A DNA stretch of 64,000 nucleotides from positions 8,204,879-8,268,878 of the forward strand of contig CM060064.1 in NCBI GenBank assembly GCA_030533445.1, given 5' to 3'. Positions 44,950 to 58,434 of the stretch are shown here, piece after piece. A program made the translations under genes and the position numbers. This DNA comes from Cyprinodon diabolis. Taxonomy: Eukaryota > Chordata > Actinopteri > Cyprinodontiformes > Cyprinodontidae. The notes beneath the pieces were generated by a model that ran no database searches, had not been told where the DNA came from, and saw only the letters and a program-made list of their open reading frames with translations. The first letter of the stretch is position 1. The number at the start of each line of letters is the position of its first letter.

Positions 44950-46552
44950 TCAGATAAATGATGCAGACTGAAAATGCAAAAACATTTCCTTTCCCACTCT
45001 AAAGAAATTCCTAAATCCAACAGCAGACCTTTACCTGAAATCCTCTGTTCCCAACTAATTTACAAAAGCCGGGATACAGTAAAAAAAAAAAAAAGGTGGG
45101 AGTACAGTAAACCGGTGCTACATTTTACCGTTCAAATGTCCTAGTTGTCACTAGTTATGTTTCTTCATCACTTAAACAAGGTGCACTGGTATCCTCTCCA
45201 CGCCTCTCAGCGTATTTGTTCTGTTGCAGCAGGAGTGAACCCTTCAGCTTTAATAAAGCAATAATTTCAGCTTTCCTGTTTCTCTTTCTTCTCCGCACCC
45301 GAAGCCTCATAAAAAGACCCCCCTGATGTCCACAAACTGCTTGCTCTTTTCATTAGTCTTATAAATTACTCCTTTGTAGAAGCCAGCATCTGCAGGAGCC
45401 CGGGACATGAAAAGAATTAGCGCACAGATCTCTAATAGACACTACAGAGGCCGAGTGCTGCTTTTAAATGAGGATACAGTTTTATGATCTTATCTGATGC
45501 CTTCTGCTGATTCGCAGAGGAGTGAAGTGAGGCGTGAAGTGACTCGATGAGTCTACCATCGCTTAGGATGATACCGAGAGATAAATATCACAGTATCAAG
45601 GGGAGCTTGTATGACTGGCGTTAAAAGCTTCTGCCAGGCAAATGAAGACGGTGTGAAAGAAAGCAAGGAAATACATTTCTATACGCGCGGTCTGTACACA
45701 TTCCATTACACAGCTGAATGAGGACCGTGTGTACAGCTAAATGATTCTTCCTCTGTTGCTCGCAAATACAGGCAGCACTATTGCGGCACAGAAAATAGAC
45801 CTACAGTGTTGTGAGATAATAAGAGTAAAGGGAGATTAAAGATAAACTTCATGGTCAATAAGACACACAGATTAGGTAGATAAGATGAGATAGAATTGAG
45901 GTTTAATAGACTCAGAATAAGGGCATCTCACTTCCCCACTCTAGCAGATAGTAACTAAATGGAGCATTTTCAGAGCGATAGAGATACTGGGGGCCTTAGT
46001 GAATATGGAAAAATGAAATATTCCACCCTGTCTGGATCATTAAAGGGGGCCTGATGGGCTACTTCTTGAGAGTCGCGTAGATGGAAAAAGTTTGCCTGCA
46101 TTCTCACATGTTTAGCTTATTATACAGTATTCATTGCATGGAGAGACCTGAAATTATTTCAGAGACAGCAATGATAAGAATAATGACTTTCTAAACGACC
46201 AGCACCACACTCCTAACTCATTTTCTGATAGTGGCGTTCCTGCTATATTTAGTTGTGTACTGTTTAAAATCCTGTCACATTCTCTGTGTGACCCGCGCTC
46301 CTCTGTGCATTTCTATAGGGGGCTGCTGACGAACTGGGCCAGAGGACTGTTTGCTGCTTCTGCCTCTTATCAAGCCTCCGCCGGAGTTCAGATGGCCAAT
46401 GACACCATGGAGAGGACGTCTGCATGTCACCTCACCGTGGCAAAACAGAGCCTGCCTTCAAACAAGGAGGAGGAGGGGAGTAGTTTTCCTTCATGTACAG
46501 TATGTAGTCTAAGGTACGGAAATAAGATAGAAAATAGTTCCAATATTGATAG
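44950..46552. other. Intron 1 unique sequence, possible conserved blocks
   Basis: No gene or repeat. 45290-46130 is non-repetitive with ATTA motifs and looks like constrained non-coding DNA, but this is unproven. Confidence 0.35.
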
Positions 46553-48182
46553 ATGCATGGATGGATGGAAGATGGATGATGAAGGGATGGATGATGGAGG
46601 GATGATGGATGGATGGATGATGGAGGGATGGATGAATGGATAATGGATTGATGGATGGATGATGGATGAATGGATAATGGATGGATGGATGGATGGATGA
46701 AGGAGGGATGGATGAATGGATAATGGATTGATGGATGGATGATGGATGAATGGATAATGGATGGATGGATGGATGGATGGATGAAGGAGGGATGGATGAA
46801 TGGATAATGGATGGCTGGATGGAGGGATGGATGAATGGATAATGGATGGATGGATGGATGATGGATGAATGGATAATGGATGGATGGATGGATGATGGAG
46901 GGATGGATGAATGGATAATGGATGGTTGGATGGAGGGATGGATGAATGGATAATGGATGGATGGATGAATGGATAATGGATGGATGGATGGATGGATGAA
47001 GGAGGGATGGATGAATGGATAATGGATTGATGGATGGATGATGGATGAATGGATAATGGATGGATGGATGGATGGATGGATGAAGGAGGGATGGATGAAT
47101 GGATAATGGATGGCTGGATGAAGGGATGGATGAATGGATAATGGATGGATGGATGGATGATGGATGAATGGATAATGGATGGATGGATGGATGATGGAGG
47201 GATGGATGAATGGATAATGGATGGCTGGATGGAGGGATGGATGAATGGATAATGGATGGATGGATGAATGGATAATGGATGGCTGGATGGAGGGATAGAT
47301 GAATGGATAATGGATGGATGGATGGATGGATGGATGGATGAATGGATGATGGATGGATGGATGAATGGATAATGGATGGCTGGATGGAGGGATAGATGAA
47401 TGGATAATGGATGGATGGATGAATGGATAATGGATGGCTGGATGGAGGGATAGATGAATGGATAATGGATGGATGGATGGATGGATGGATGAATGGATGA
47501 TGGATGGATGGATGAATGGATAATTGATGGCTGGATGGAGGGATAGATGAATGGATAATGGATGGCTGGATGGAGGGATGGATGATGGATGGATGGATGA
47601 ATGGATAATGGGTGGATGATGGAGGGATGGATGAATGGATAATGGATGGATGGATGATGGAGGGATGGATGAATGGATAATGGATGGATGATGGAGGGAT
47701 GGATGAATGATGGAGGGATGGATGAATGGATAATGGATGGATGATGGAGGGATGGATGAATGGATAATGGATGTATGATGTAGGGATGGATGAATGGATA
47801 ATGGATGGATGATGGAGGGATGGATGAATGGATAATGGATGGATGATGGAGGGATGGATGAATGGATAAGGGATGGATGAATGGATAATGGATGGATGAT
47901 GGAGGGATGGATGAATGGATAATGGATGGATGATGGAGGGATGGATGAATGGATAATGGATCGATGAATGGATAATGGATGGATGATGGAGGGATGGATG
48001 AATGGATAGTGGATGGATGAATGGATAATGGATGGATGAATGGATAATGGATGGATAATGGATGATGGAGGGATGGATGAATGGATAATGGATGGATGAT
48101 GGAAGGATGAATGGATAATGGATGGATGAATGGATGATGAAGGGATGGATGAATGGATAATGGATGGATGAATGGATGATGA
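46553..48182. repeat. 1.6-kb GGAT-based satellite
   Basis: Tandem array of GGAT units with recurring variants (ggatgaatggataatgg, gatggagggatgg, ggctggatgg). Segments at 46681-46930 and 46980-47229 repeat the same series of variants at a constant offset of 299 bp, a higher-order duplication. No stop occurs on one minus-strand frame, giving a spurious 588-aa HPSI-rich ORF (46509-48275). Confidence 0.95.
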
Positions 48183-49910
48183 ACTATTCAGTAGTCGAAA
48201 TGGAACTGTTACCTGCAATAATGGTAAACAGACTATAAGACATAACATTTGCAAAAAGAATAACCTGCTTACCACAGCAATTAAGGAAAAAACTATAGAT
48301 TTAAAGAAAAAAATTATGAAATTAGAATATATTTTCCATATTAAATTAAATAATTTCTTTATTCATGTATGTTTGCCATTTGCAGTTTACTTAAAATCAA
48401 CAAAAAAGTATTTTTTCAATAATATTTGCTAGTTTAGAACTCTTAATCTATTAAAAATATGTTTTAGATGAATAGATTAATCTAAAAAATAATCGATTAC
48501 TAAAACAATCGATGGGTGCCGCGCTGGAGGGAAGTTTAAGGCTTTCTGAGCTCAGTTAGGCTCTTATTTTGAAGGACAAATGGAAGCAGCTCTTGATTTG
48601 ACCTCTTGTATTAACAGTCAGCTATAAGTAAAAGTGAAGCTTTTCCTCTAAATCCTTCATTTGGCGACTCTTCACTCTGAAAGTATAAAGACTGGACAAC
48701 TTCTGGCTTTAAACAGCAGTGAAAATCTGGTTCGTAATTAAAATCTGAGAAACACAGTGTCATTAAACCACACGTGATTTTACACTGATTGCTGATTCTT
48801 TCTAAAACCTTTATTTTGTTGCTTAGACTTAAAAAGGAGCCAATTTGGCATCTTTTTGGAGCCTATCACTCTAGTTTATATATCGTGAACAGATGTATCG
48901 TCACAGCACTTGCATCCAGATATCTCTGCAACCTTCCAGCTTGAACTGCATCCTCCACATTCATCCAATTCTTCTGCTGTCAGCCACAGGCAGAAACTAT
49001 CCTCGCTCAAACACTCCTGCAGAAGGAGCAGCCCGTGCTAATAGAGACATTGCTAGTCCAATGCAGGCTTGATCACAGTGGCTCTTTTGTTCATGGCATG
49101 GCCTCCGACTGATAGCGATCGGCCATGCGGAGTGGAGCTCCGGAGAGGGATATGGTAATGCCCCTGCTGGGTCTATAAAACGGGGTGATACTCTGAGACC
49201 ATATGATGGACAGAGGATTAATGAGTCATGGAGAAAAGAGGAGCAGAGGGGAGAAGAGCACGGACACAGGTGGAGGAATGAGAATATCTGTTAGGAAAAT
49301 ACTTTGCTCTACAGTTTGTGACTTAGTGGATAAAAACAGAAGATGGAAAAAAAAATGTGCCAACCTTTCATCCAAAGCTCACTTTGAAAAAAAAAAAAAA
49401 AAAAAAAGAAAAGCTCTAAAGAAATCTGTGGGAATGTGCAGAACTGTAGAAGTGGCTGCTAATTTCATGGAATGCTTTTTCAACCGTTTGCAATGTGGGG
49501 AGCTTGTGGCCGGGCTGTGATAGCGATACCGTGCATTATCAGCAGGCTCCACAGTGTGATGTGTGGATCACAAACCCAGCCTCTTCTATAGCTCCCTAAT
49601 TAGAGGTGAGGTAATTGAATCTGACAGAACAAAGCGGCAGATCTCTATAAGCATGGAAATCTTTTTTTTTTTTTTTCTGCATCCACCTATACAGTTTTTC
49701 CATCCAAAAAAAGGTCCATTGAAAACGTGTCCAAGCTGGCCTGGGGATAAAAAACAGCACCTGAGGCTAAACATGAATGCATCGTGCAGAACCTAAAATC
49801 CAGCAGAGGCCACACAGGCCAACCTCTGCCAAATCACAGCGACTTGGACATCAAGCCTTTCTCACTTTTCCACTGAGACTTTCACCAAAGAGAAACAAGA
49901 AACGATTTCA
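48183..49910. other. Intron 1 sequence with a hAT-like remnant
   Basis: 48470-48515 (taatcgattactaaaacaat) resembles the subterminal part of fish hAT elements. A poly-A run of about 20 lies near 49388. No gene. Confidence 0.4.
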
Positions 49911-50880
49911 ACTCAATTCAATTCAGTTTATTTAAATAGCACGTCATCTCAATGCACTTTATAGTTCACCAGATCATACAGTCAAATTGATTCAAAGTTT
50001 TCTACTTAAGGAAAACCACTTTGTTGCATTGACTCATTGAATCAAAGCCAATCCCTCACACTAAGCATGCTTGTAGCGACAGTGGGAAGGAAAAACTCCC
50101 TTTTAACAGGAAGAAACCTCCAGCAGAACCAGGCTCAGTGTGAGCAGCCATCTGCTGAGGCCGACTGGAGTTCAAGGAGACAGAAGCAGAGATACAAAAA
50201 GCAGCTGTAAAAGGCGGCCCCGTCCAGGAAACACACAGCCAGGCACACGAGCTCCGAGCCAACTCCCATGTCAGAGGATGAAGAGAGCACATCCAGTTAG
50301 TCCCAGTCAGAGAAACAGGACTACACTGAAAAACAGGCCAATCTTAAACATCTATAAATAAAGGTGTTGATATTTCTCTCCGGGATGGTGTCACAGCCAA
50401 ACATGAACAGACCAGATGAAGCTACTATTAGAAAATTCAGAGAGAGCAGAACATTAGAGATTGAACTAACAGATTCTGCAGAGTGGGAGAATAGAGATAG
50501 AATGGAGCAGAATGATGAAATAGGGGTCTCTATGTCCTCCAGCAGTCTAAGCCAATAGTAGCATAACTATAGAGATAAATCAGGATAACCTGAGCCACTC
50601 TAACTATAAGCTTTAGGAAAAAGGAAACTTTTAAGCCTACCCTTAAAGTAGACAGGGTGTCTGCCTCACGGACTAAAACTGGTAGTTGGTTCCACAGGAG
50701 AGGAGCCTGATAACTAAAAGATCTGCCTCCCATTCTACTTTTAGAAATTCTAGGAACCACTAGTAAACTCATAGGATGAACTTATAAATGTTCAGAGAAA
50801 TGAGGAAGAGAGCGTCTCCTCCGCTCCTAATGACCTTTGGGAAGCAGAGGGCTCTCTTGACTTTAGTGGCAAATTAGCAT
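49911..50880 (-). mobile_element. L2 LINE 3' part, reverse copy
   Basis: Tail at 49911 (caattcaattcagtttattt). Read on the minus strand, it runs from the RT C-terminus (MGGRSFSYQAPLLWNQLPVL, then VREADTLST) into the 3' UTR and tail. It is 5'-truncated near 50880. It retains the C-terminal coding part deleted from the 19.9-kb copy and so shows what was lost there. Confidence 0.8.
50530..50772 (-). pseudogene. L2 RT extreme C-terminus
   Basis: 80-aa frame with SLLVVPRISKSRMGGRSFSY and APLLWNQLPVLVREADTLST, the standard end of fish L2 polymerases. The preceding frame is disrupted, so it is not functional. Confidence 0.75.
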
Positions 50881-50884
50881 ATAC

Positions 50885-52395
50885 GTTACAGGGTTCACAC
50901 TTCTAATTTAATCCTTGATCACAGTAATGAAATAGATACCATTTATGCAACTGTTAATAGTCTAATACGCCACAGGAAACCTCAAAGGACTGCTCCATTT
51001 CTATCTTTTCCTTTTCATGCATTGAAAATGTCATAAAAACGAGAGCCTTTCTCCAAGTTCTACAGTCTGTGATCAAACTAAATGTGGAGCTAATGCCGTA
51101 ACACAAGTCAAACGTAAATTATCCTCTTGCATGTTGTCAGTGAAAAGGTTGCTTGTGCGTGTAAATGTGTGTGCGCTCTGGGAGGAGCGTGGAGCAGCTT
51201 CAGTGGAGAACGACGCGTTCTGCGAGCAAGAATAAGCAATGCTATTGTTTAACTTGATTTTCCGGTTGCTAAGCAATGTAATTCTCCTGATTAGAAATGG
51301 CTTCCTTCCTAAATTTGGGCACTTACAATCAGCAGTCAACAAACTGCTTGAAAACTCAGCGGTGACACTCGTCTGAAAAGTGTGGCAAAAAAAAAAAAAA
51401 GGGCGAGAGGGTGGGCTGTGGTGTGATAGGAGGCGGACGGCGTCGGGTGGGTGGGTGTTTGGGGAGGGTGGTAAATTGGTAAATACATGTATTCCCTGGT
51501 TAATAAACACACACTCCTCTCTCAGGCTGCAACACTAAAGATGACATGGCATGTAAACATCGCGCAACGTGATGAAATCATTCATTTAGGAGTTTCCATG
51601 TGAAGTAAGATTGAAACACACCCACTGGTTCGAGGAAAGTCCTATTAAAAGCCTTTTTATTCAACCCACGTGCAGAAAAAACAAACAAAACTTCCTTAAA
51701 AAAAAAAAAAAAGTGTTTAATAAAGGGAGCTAAGAGAGTTCTGGTGGCGTGTATTACTCCAATCAGACAAAGCGTTGGATCCCAGCATGTTTCCAGAGTT
51801 GCTAAGTTCTGTGTTGTCGCGCCCAGCGCTTCTGTCTGGCCTGTTGAAGGAGAATAACATGCTCTCACTTCTTTATCCAATGAATTTGAATTGGAATAGC
51901 ATGAAAACATGCTGGCATTTGACTACGCCATTAAAATGCTGGAGGCACCTCTGAGCGTGCCCGAGGGCTTCAGCAGATGCCAGCCTCTTCCTCTGTAAAG
52001 TTTAGTCCTGTTTTACTGGGCTGACTCTCCCCCTCTCTGGAGTTTAAGGAGAGAGACTCGCCTCTGAACAGGAACTGGTACCACGACACCTCCAAGGTCC
52101 AAGTGATATTTATCTATAATCTATTTTGAACAGAACTAATTTTACTTCTTAAAATGGTCCAAATTTCCTTTATCTCCTAAAATGACTAGTAGCCTAATTT
52201 AACCAACTTTGTTTTATTAACTAACACAGCTAGTAGTAAAGAGTCGAACAGAAGAGGTTCTAAAGACTTTTTCGAACATTCTTATGACCATTATGGTGTA
52301 ATAAGTTAAGAGAAAATAACCTCACCTGCTTAATTATTAAACAGCTAATATTTAACTTTACTGCATCTTTTAAGCTTTTGCAAACAACTTCAATT
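50885..52395. other. Intron 1 unique sequence
   Basis: No gene seen. Short poly-A runs near 51388 and 51700. Confidence 0.5.
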
Positions 52396-52403
52396 ATTTG
52401 ATA

Positions 52404-52770
52404 TAGTGTTGCACCGATGCCATTTTTTGGCCCCGATATCTGGCTGTGTAGTATCGGCCGATACTGATACCATCTGTTTGAAATTGATGTGTGTATAAAT
52501 GAAGAACTGCATACTACTTGGATGTAAAATAATTGCCATCATGGCTTTGTCAAGCTACTGCCTACCTTTGTGAAGCAGGAAAATAGAATAATACAAAGTG
52601 AATCCAGTAGAACTTGTTATTGCCTACCTGGAATGGGTGGCAATAGTTGAATAAACTTATGGCTCTCAAAATGGTATTGGTGCCCTATTTGTTGGCACTC
52701 GCCGATACCGATCCCACCATTTTAGTGCTGGATCTGGGCCCCGCCCCATACTGGTATCGGTGCAACACTA
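52404..52770. mobile_element. hAT MITE, complete, with 8-bp target duplication
   Basis: Starts tagtgttgcaccgatgcc and ends ggtatcggtgcaacacta. Flanks are atttgata (52396-52403) and attttata (52771-52778), 7 of 8 matching. Subterminal tatcggccgatac is palindromic. A truncated relative is at 6405-6537. Confidence 0.8.
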
Positions 52771-53088
52771 ATTTTATACCTATGGTTTGATTTGTGTTTT
52801 ACATTTTAAACTCACATCTGCTATTACCCGATGCTACAATTCAAACATTTCAAGCAAACCTTCTTTTATATAATGCTTTTTTTTTTATAAAAAAAAGAAA
52901 CACTAACTTGTGTCATTAAAATATATAGAAATATTTCGAAAAAGGAACCATAATAAGCTTTGCTTGAATTAATCTGTGTTTAGGAAATCCCTCTAAAAGG
53001 TATTTTTTATGCTTTCTAACACCCAAAACATAGCCTGTCAGGTTGCTTATAGTTTCCAGCACCATAAATCCCCAGCAGGATACAGTAA

Positions 53089-53380
53089 CACAGGAAAAAA
53101 ATCAAAATCTAGATAAGTCAGTTTTTCTTAAAATAAGTGCATTTGTTCTTGGATTGAGGAGATTAAAGAGACATTTTACCAATGGAACAACACAATTAAC
53201 ACTTTAAATAAGAAAATGCAATTACATTGTCTTATTTTAAGTGCATTTTATCTAATAATCTTATTTTAAGAGTAAAAATACTCATTCTATTGCCAAACTA
53301 TCTTATTTACCTACTCAAATTAAGGGTAAATACACTGAATTTAAGAAATTGTTACTTATTTCTAGACCATTTTTCCAGTG
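53089..53380. mobile_element. MITE, CACTGGAAAAA family, copy 3
   Basis: Longest of the three copies. Ends acaggaaaaaaatcaaaatc and ccatttttccagtg. The internal blocks are as in the other two, plus about 80 bp missing from 42708-42915. Confidence 0.7.
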
Positions 53381-56300
53381 AAGTTTTGGTGCACCAAACC
53401 AATTTCGTTTACACATGGAAATTAACATAGCTTGACTTTTAAATGTGTTTTGACGTTGCTGGGATCGATGGTCATGGTCAGCTTAAAATGAGCCTGGTCA
53501 GAAAAGATGTATCTCAAAAAAAAAAAAAAGGGCAAAAAGGACAGAACCCGTTTCATGAAATTTCTTAATGTTTGCACACAAAAAAACCCTCAGAAAGTCA
53601 TTTCAATCTATCACAGGCCTGTTTTTGCTGATGCAATGAAATCACTGATATTCACCAGCTGACGTCCCTGAAAGTTTATTAAAAAACATAAAGTAAAACA
53701 GCTGATTTTTGATGGACCTACAGGATGTACATAGATACACTAATTGTTTTTCTTTTTGCAGCTCATTTATAGGTGATGGGAAGTGGGTAGAACAGCTCAT
53801 TAGCTGTTTTGTAGAATATCCCTTCGACCTGGAAAAACTGGTGGGAGACAGAAGAGCTCTGTCAAAAATAACATCACTGCTGGAAAACTTGTTCAGTTTA
53901 ATTCAGTTGCACCAATTCTCAATCTAAGGAAACCCAGATGATTGCATCAAGTAACTGACTTTGCAGAATCCATTTCTCTGAGATGAGCATGTAGCGACGG
54001 TGGACATTTGCTTGTATATAGACTTTGCAGCAATCCCTCGTAGCATGAAGATGCATGTATGCAGCTGCAGTAACACTAAAGCAGCTCCATGGGGGGATTT
54101 GTCCAGGAGAGAAACATTTACTGTAACCAGAACAAAGCTAAGAAAAGAGACTTGATGGAGAAAATTTCAGTCATGAATGAAGAATTTCTGTCAATAAACA
54201 ACTTTAGCTACTTTAATGCAGCTGCAAATGCTAAATACAAACTCTGTAGCAAGCGATTGCCACTGAAAAACAAATTTAAGCTGTTGATTTGTGGATACAA
54301 ATCAGTATGCTGGTTTAATGGAAAAGATATGAAGATTATATTAATAGTTGAGTCAAGTTGTGCACCTCAATCAGAAATCAGTTTAGTTCTTTGTCTCTTT
54401 TTGAGAGAAGGCAAACCAGATTACCAAATTAATCCCAAGATTTATAATTTATTGATATATGCATATATTATACTACTTATTCTAAAAATAGGTTTAAAAA
54501 AATAATCATTTGCCATAATTTGAGTATAAATAAAATGATATGCCCCTGGATTGGGTATTTCAGCCATTATGCATTTTAAATCAAATAATGGAGTTGCTTT
54601 TTCCTCATTTCAAATGTTAATCATGTGATTTTAGGGACAGAATGTCTGAGTCACAGCTCAAATTGAAGAAAAATACAAATTTTTCAAGAAAAATGTGCTT
54701 GACTATATTTTGTTTTGTAGTGTATTACCATAATCTCGCTCAGCTGGTAGGATTGTATCAGTCACTCTATTGGAGGACGAGTTTGATCTCATTTGGCAAA
54801 ATAAAATTTGAATGCATTCTATCATAACACAGAACAATCAGATTCAGTTTGATTCTATTTCTTTCTGGTTATGACTCAGCTTTTTTCTTAACAATCAAAT
54901 TTGTTAAGAATGTGGGCTACATCACCAACCCAAACTGCTGTGAACTGCACTTTATTGGTTGAATTGTGTCTGTTTTATCAGCGCAGGTACAATGAGAGGA
55001 TTAAAATGCTGTTAAAGCAAACGGAAAGTTGCTCCTCACCGCTTCTCATCAAACTGCATGATTTATTGGAGCCCGTCTGTTACTTATAGGGAAATATAAG
55101 TTAACCACGTGGCGGTGACAGCTGAAACAAAGCAGGTAAAATATTTGTGCTCTTAATTACGGGTTTATAAGCGAGCTTTTTACTAGAACGTTCACTTCTA
55201 ATGAAGCCATTGAGTGAAGCTCCTCCAGGGAGCTATCATGGTTAAGTGGGGGCATCCATCTTCAGCCACTGGCTTCGTTTGCAGATGAGTGGAGGCTCTG
55301 TCTGCCGCACGCTCACCTCATATTGGCTCACTTTATCTCCACTAAGTAAAGTCTGTTTGGAAGGTGCTAACAGTGGCCAGAAAAGACTTTTCTCCAACAG
55401 CTCTGATGAGGCTGAGGGACTTTTCAATCTGTTGAGCCACACGGCACTTAACTGCGTCTTAAGTACTTATGAGGAGGCCGCAGTTTAACCTAAAAAAGCC
55501 TAATATTCATCATGTTTTGGGGCCAGAAAGCCTGCAGGGCTGAAATAGCAATATAATAAATGCAAAAAAAAGGCTTTTGCAATGATTAGCTTTTAGTCTA
55601 GAATAATTTCAAAGAAATTAAAGGGTTTACTTATGAACAAGGAAGCTGATTACAGCATCAAATAGTGTCGATAAAAAAGCATTTCCTCATCAAGGAATTT
55701 CTATGAAATGGATATATCTAAGATGTCAATTTCATCCCAGTATTATAAAGGATGGAGGTGAGGGGAGGGGGGGTCTTTTAGCAATAAATTCTTCATTAAT
55801 TCAATTCTAATTTGCCTCTGGTTCCTATTTCTACTATTGATAGTTCTACTTCTTAATACCCCGGATAAGAGGGAGAAAATCGCTGCAATAACTCAGTGGA
55901 GACTGCGAGCGGCAGATAGGATCTAAATATTACCAATGCCAAAAGAAGTGTGAAGTCTGATGAACATTTCAAAAGAACAATTCTTTGTGGATCAGCTAAA
56001 TCTTTTCCACTTTTTAATTAAAAGTAAAGAAAATAGAAGTTAATTATCCTGTAAAGATTAGCTGCTGGGCATCTTTCTGTAAATTAGTTCTAATTAAAAG
56101 GAAATTGTCAAATGACATTCAAAGCACTGTCCTTTAAAACACAGACTGAGAAAGCTTCATTTTTTAGCCCCCCCTCCTACATCCCTCTGCCTCCTTCATA
56201 ATTCTTGATGTAGCCATGAATACCCTCACGCTGCACGATTAAGATTCTGCCAGCGCTTCACAGAAAACAGGCCCACTAACCCACACCCACCCACACCCAC

Positions 56301-57254
56301 ACCCCTTATTCCCTGGATAACAGGCCTCCAATACATGGTGAAATTCTGCTACATCAATGAACAGCTCATGGCGGCAGGAGATAAATACTCCCTATTGACA
56401 AATGATTGTTCTGATTAGCTTGAAATCCCACTTCCTGTTACATTGTACACGGAAGATGGGAGTTGTTTAAATACCTGATACAGCACAGACTTTTGAAAAG
56501 TTGACTTTATCTGTCAGCAGTGGACAATGAAACAAGCCTCATTTTGCATATCTCTAAACTTTCACTTAAAATCTAGAGATGTATAGAGTCTTTTTTTTTA
56601 ACTCCTCAAAATGCTGCTTTCTTTGAAGTCTCATCGTGTAACGTTAAGATATTTTGCTTTAAATTTGATTTGATTTTTGGAAGATGGGTCGTTTTAGAAT
56701 AATATGCTACAGAAAAAAACATATAGCAAGATTACCCTCCTGTATGCGTCAAATAATTTACTACTTTTCTGCTTCTGAATTCGATTAAACAAACTTAAAA
56801 TTATTGTTTAAGAGCTGCATTTACGGTGTGGGTACCAAATCTGCTCTGGCGGTCAGATCTGCTCGGGGCCCCGCCCCTTCTTATGACATCAACATATGGC
56901 AACTCCACTCGCACAAACTGTATTGCACCTGTTTCTTATGGATCCAATCTCTTTTGATGTCTCAACATATTATTACCTATATTTGCTGTTATTTTACATT
57001 TCATTGGCGATCGAAAGTAGCTGAAAGTAGAAAACGATCATTGTATGTCTTAAAGGAAAGTACTGCCTTCTAAGACAGACTCAGCTCTGCCATTTATCAA
57101 GGTGACAAAAAAAGTCTCTGTTTATTTTTATTACTTTTATTAAGAGGAGGAAAAATGGAACATCTTAAAAAATGACTTTCGTAGAGATTTTAGACGAAGA
57201 AAAAACTGTTATTCTACTTGTAGTAAACTAACTGTTGCTGGTAATAGGAATTCA
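53381..57254. other. Intron 1 unique sequence
   Basis: No recognisable gene. ORFs of 138 aa (54089-54505) and 72 aa (53709-53927) are Lys/Ile/Leu-rich without motifs. 56860-56880 is a GC-rich patch (ggggccccgcccc) that may belong to an unidentified repeat. Confidence 0.45.
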
Positions 57255-57395
57255 AAAGCAGTGTAGCTTAAAGTCGCAGGGAAGCGGCTGTTCCAACAGT
57301 TGAAGTTCCAAATTCTCCCAAGTGGTGCCCGACTTTACACGAGTGAATAAAGTGAATGTGATTGGTTGTTTATCAAGGGTGCGGGATTCAGTCAG
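57255..57395 (+). mobile_element. Second copy of the 8720 element's left end
   Basis: cttaaagtcgcagggaagcg and cgactttacacgagtgaata match 8720-8860 in the same orientation, including the inverted CCAAT (gtgattggttg). The ORF is not present. Confidence 0.6.
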
Positions 57396-57831
57396 CACAA
57401 GAAAAGGGGAAAATAGTAGGTAAAATGACCATTTGTGCGTAAAAGTATTTATAATGAATAATGTAACCCTTTATTTGAAAACAATTGCATTATTTTCAAA
57501 TATTATATGTATAGTATGATGTATACCCTGTATACAGCAGTATCTACGTTGCCATGGTACTCAAACAAAAATCAAAAGCCCTTCGCCAGTTTGCACATTT
57601 ACATTATTGGCTGCTTTTTAACCGATTTTTTGGATATAAGATAGATCAATTGCCATTGGACAACCACCAACCATGCTTTAGTTTGCCCCATCCTTCTGAT
57701 AAACAATGCTTTAAAGTCACTGTAATCTGCTTAAGGTCCAGAGACCCAAATATAATCAATATATCTTCTCTATAGATGCTTACTCAGCTATTTTGCTCAC
57801 AACCTCCCAAGTTTTGATTTATTTTCTGATG

Positions 57832-58045
57832 CTGGTGAAGATTCTCAGTCATCCAGGTCATAAGTCATTGCAAAAAAAAAAAAAAGAAAAACAATCTACT
57901 GGACTTTGTTTCCTAGTTTGAAGATGTTTCGCTTCCCATCCAGGAAGCTTTTTTAATGCAATTGAATTGTTGAACTGAAAAAGCTTCCTGAAAGTGAAGC
58001 GAAACTTCTTCAAACTTGGAAACAAAGTCCAGTAGATTGTTTTTA
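57832..58045. repeat. Fish repeat with long hairpin
   Basis: Begins ctggtgaagattctcagtca. Arms of about 65 bp at 57889-57953 and 57978-58042 (shared actggactttgtttcc and its complement; aggaagctttttnaa) pair around a short loop. A partial copy lies at 39396-39500. Confidence 0.7.
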
Positions 58046-58270
58046 ATTTTTGGAATTTATTTTCTAAACAATAAATAAGAATTAATGGTGTTTAAAACTT
58101 AAAAAAATGGTGAATTGAAATCATACTTCCTTATGTACCTGTATCCTGAAGAAGTGCATTTTAATTTCTTTCTATCTTTTCAGAGCAGTATTTGTGATGT
58201 TGTGGCTATGAACGCTTTGGCAAAACCATAGTCACCTAGAAAGAAAAGAAATTCAATTTTGACATTTTAG

Positions 58271-58428
<158 letters not shown>

Positions 58429-58434
58429 AGACAT

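Noticed and set aside
46509..48275. 588-aa minus-strand ORF rich in His-Pro-Ser-Ile
   Set aside because: It is a direct translation of the GGAT satellite, with no motif other than the repeat. It is open only because the units lack stops.
49165..49185. TATA-box-like tataaaa in gggtctataaaacgggg
   Set aside because: No supporting promoter elements or exon downstream. Isolated TATA motifs are common in AT-rich DNA.
54089..54505. 138-aa plus-strand ORF
   Set aside because: AT-rich composition, no recognisable domain, no promoter or splice context. Likely chance.
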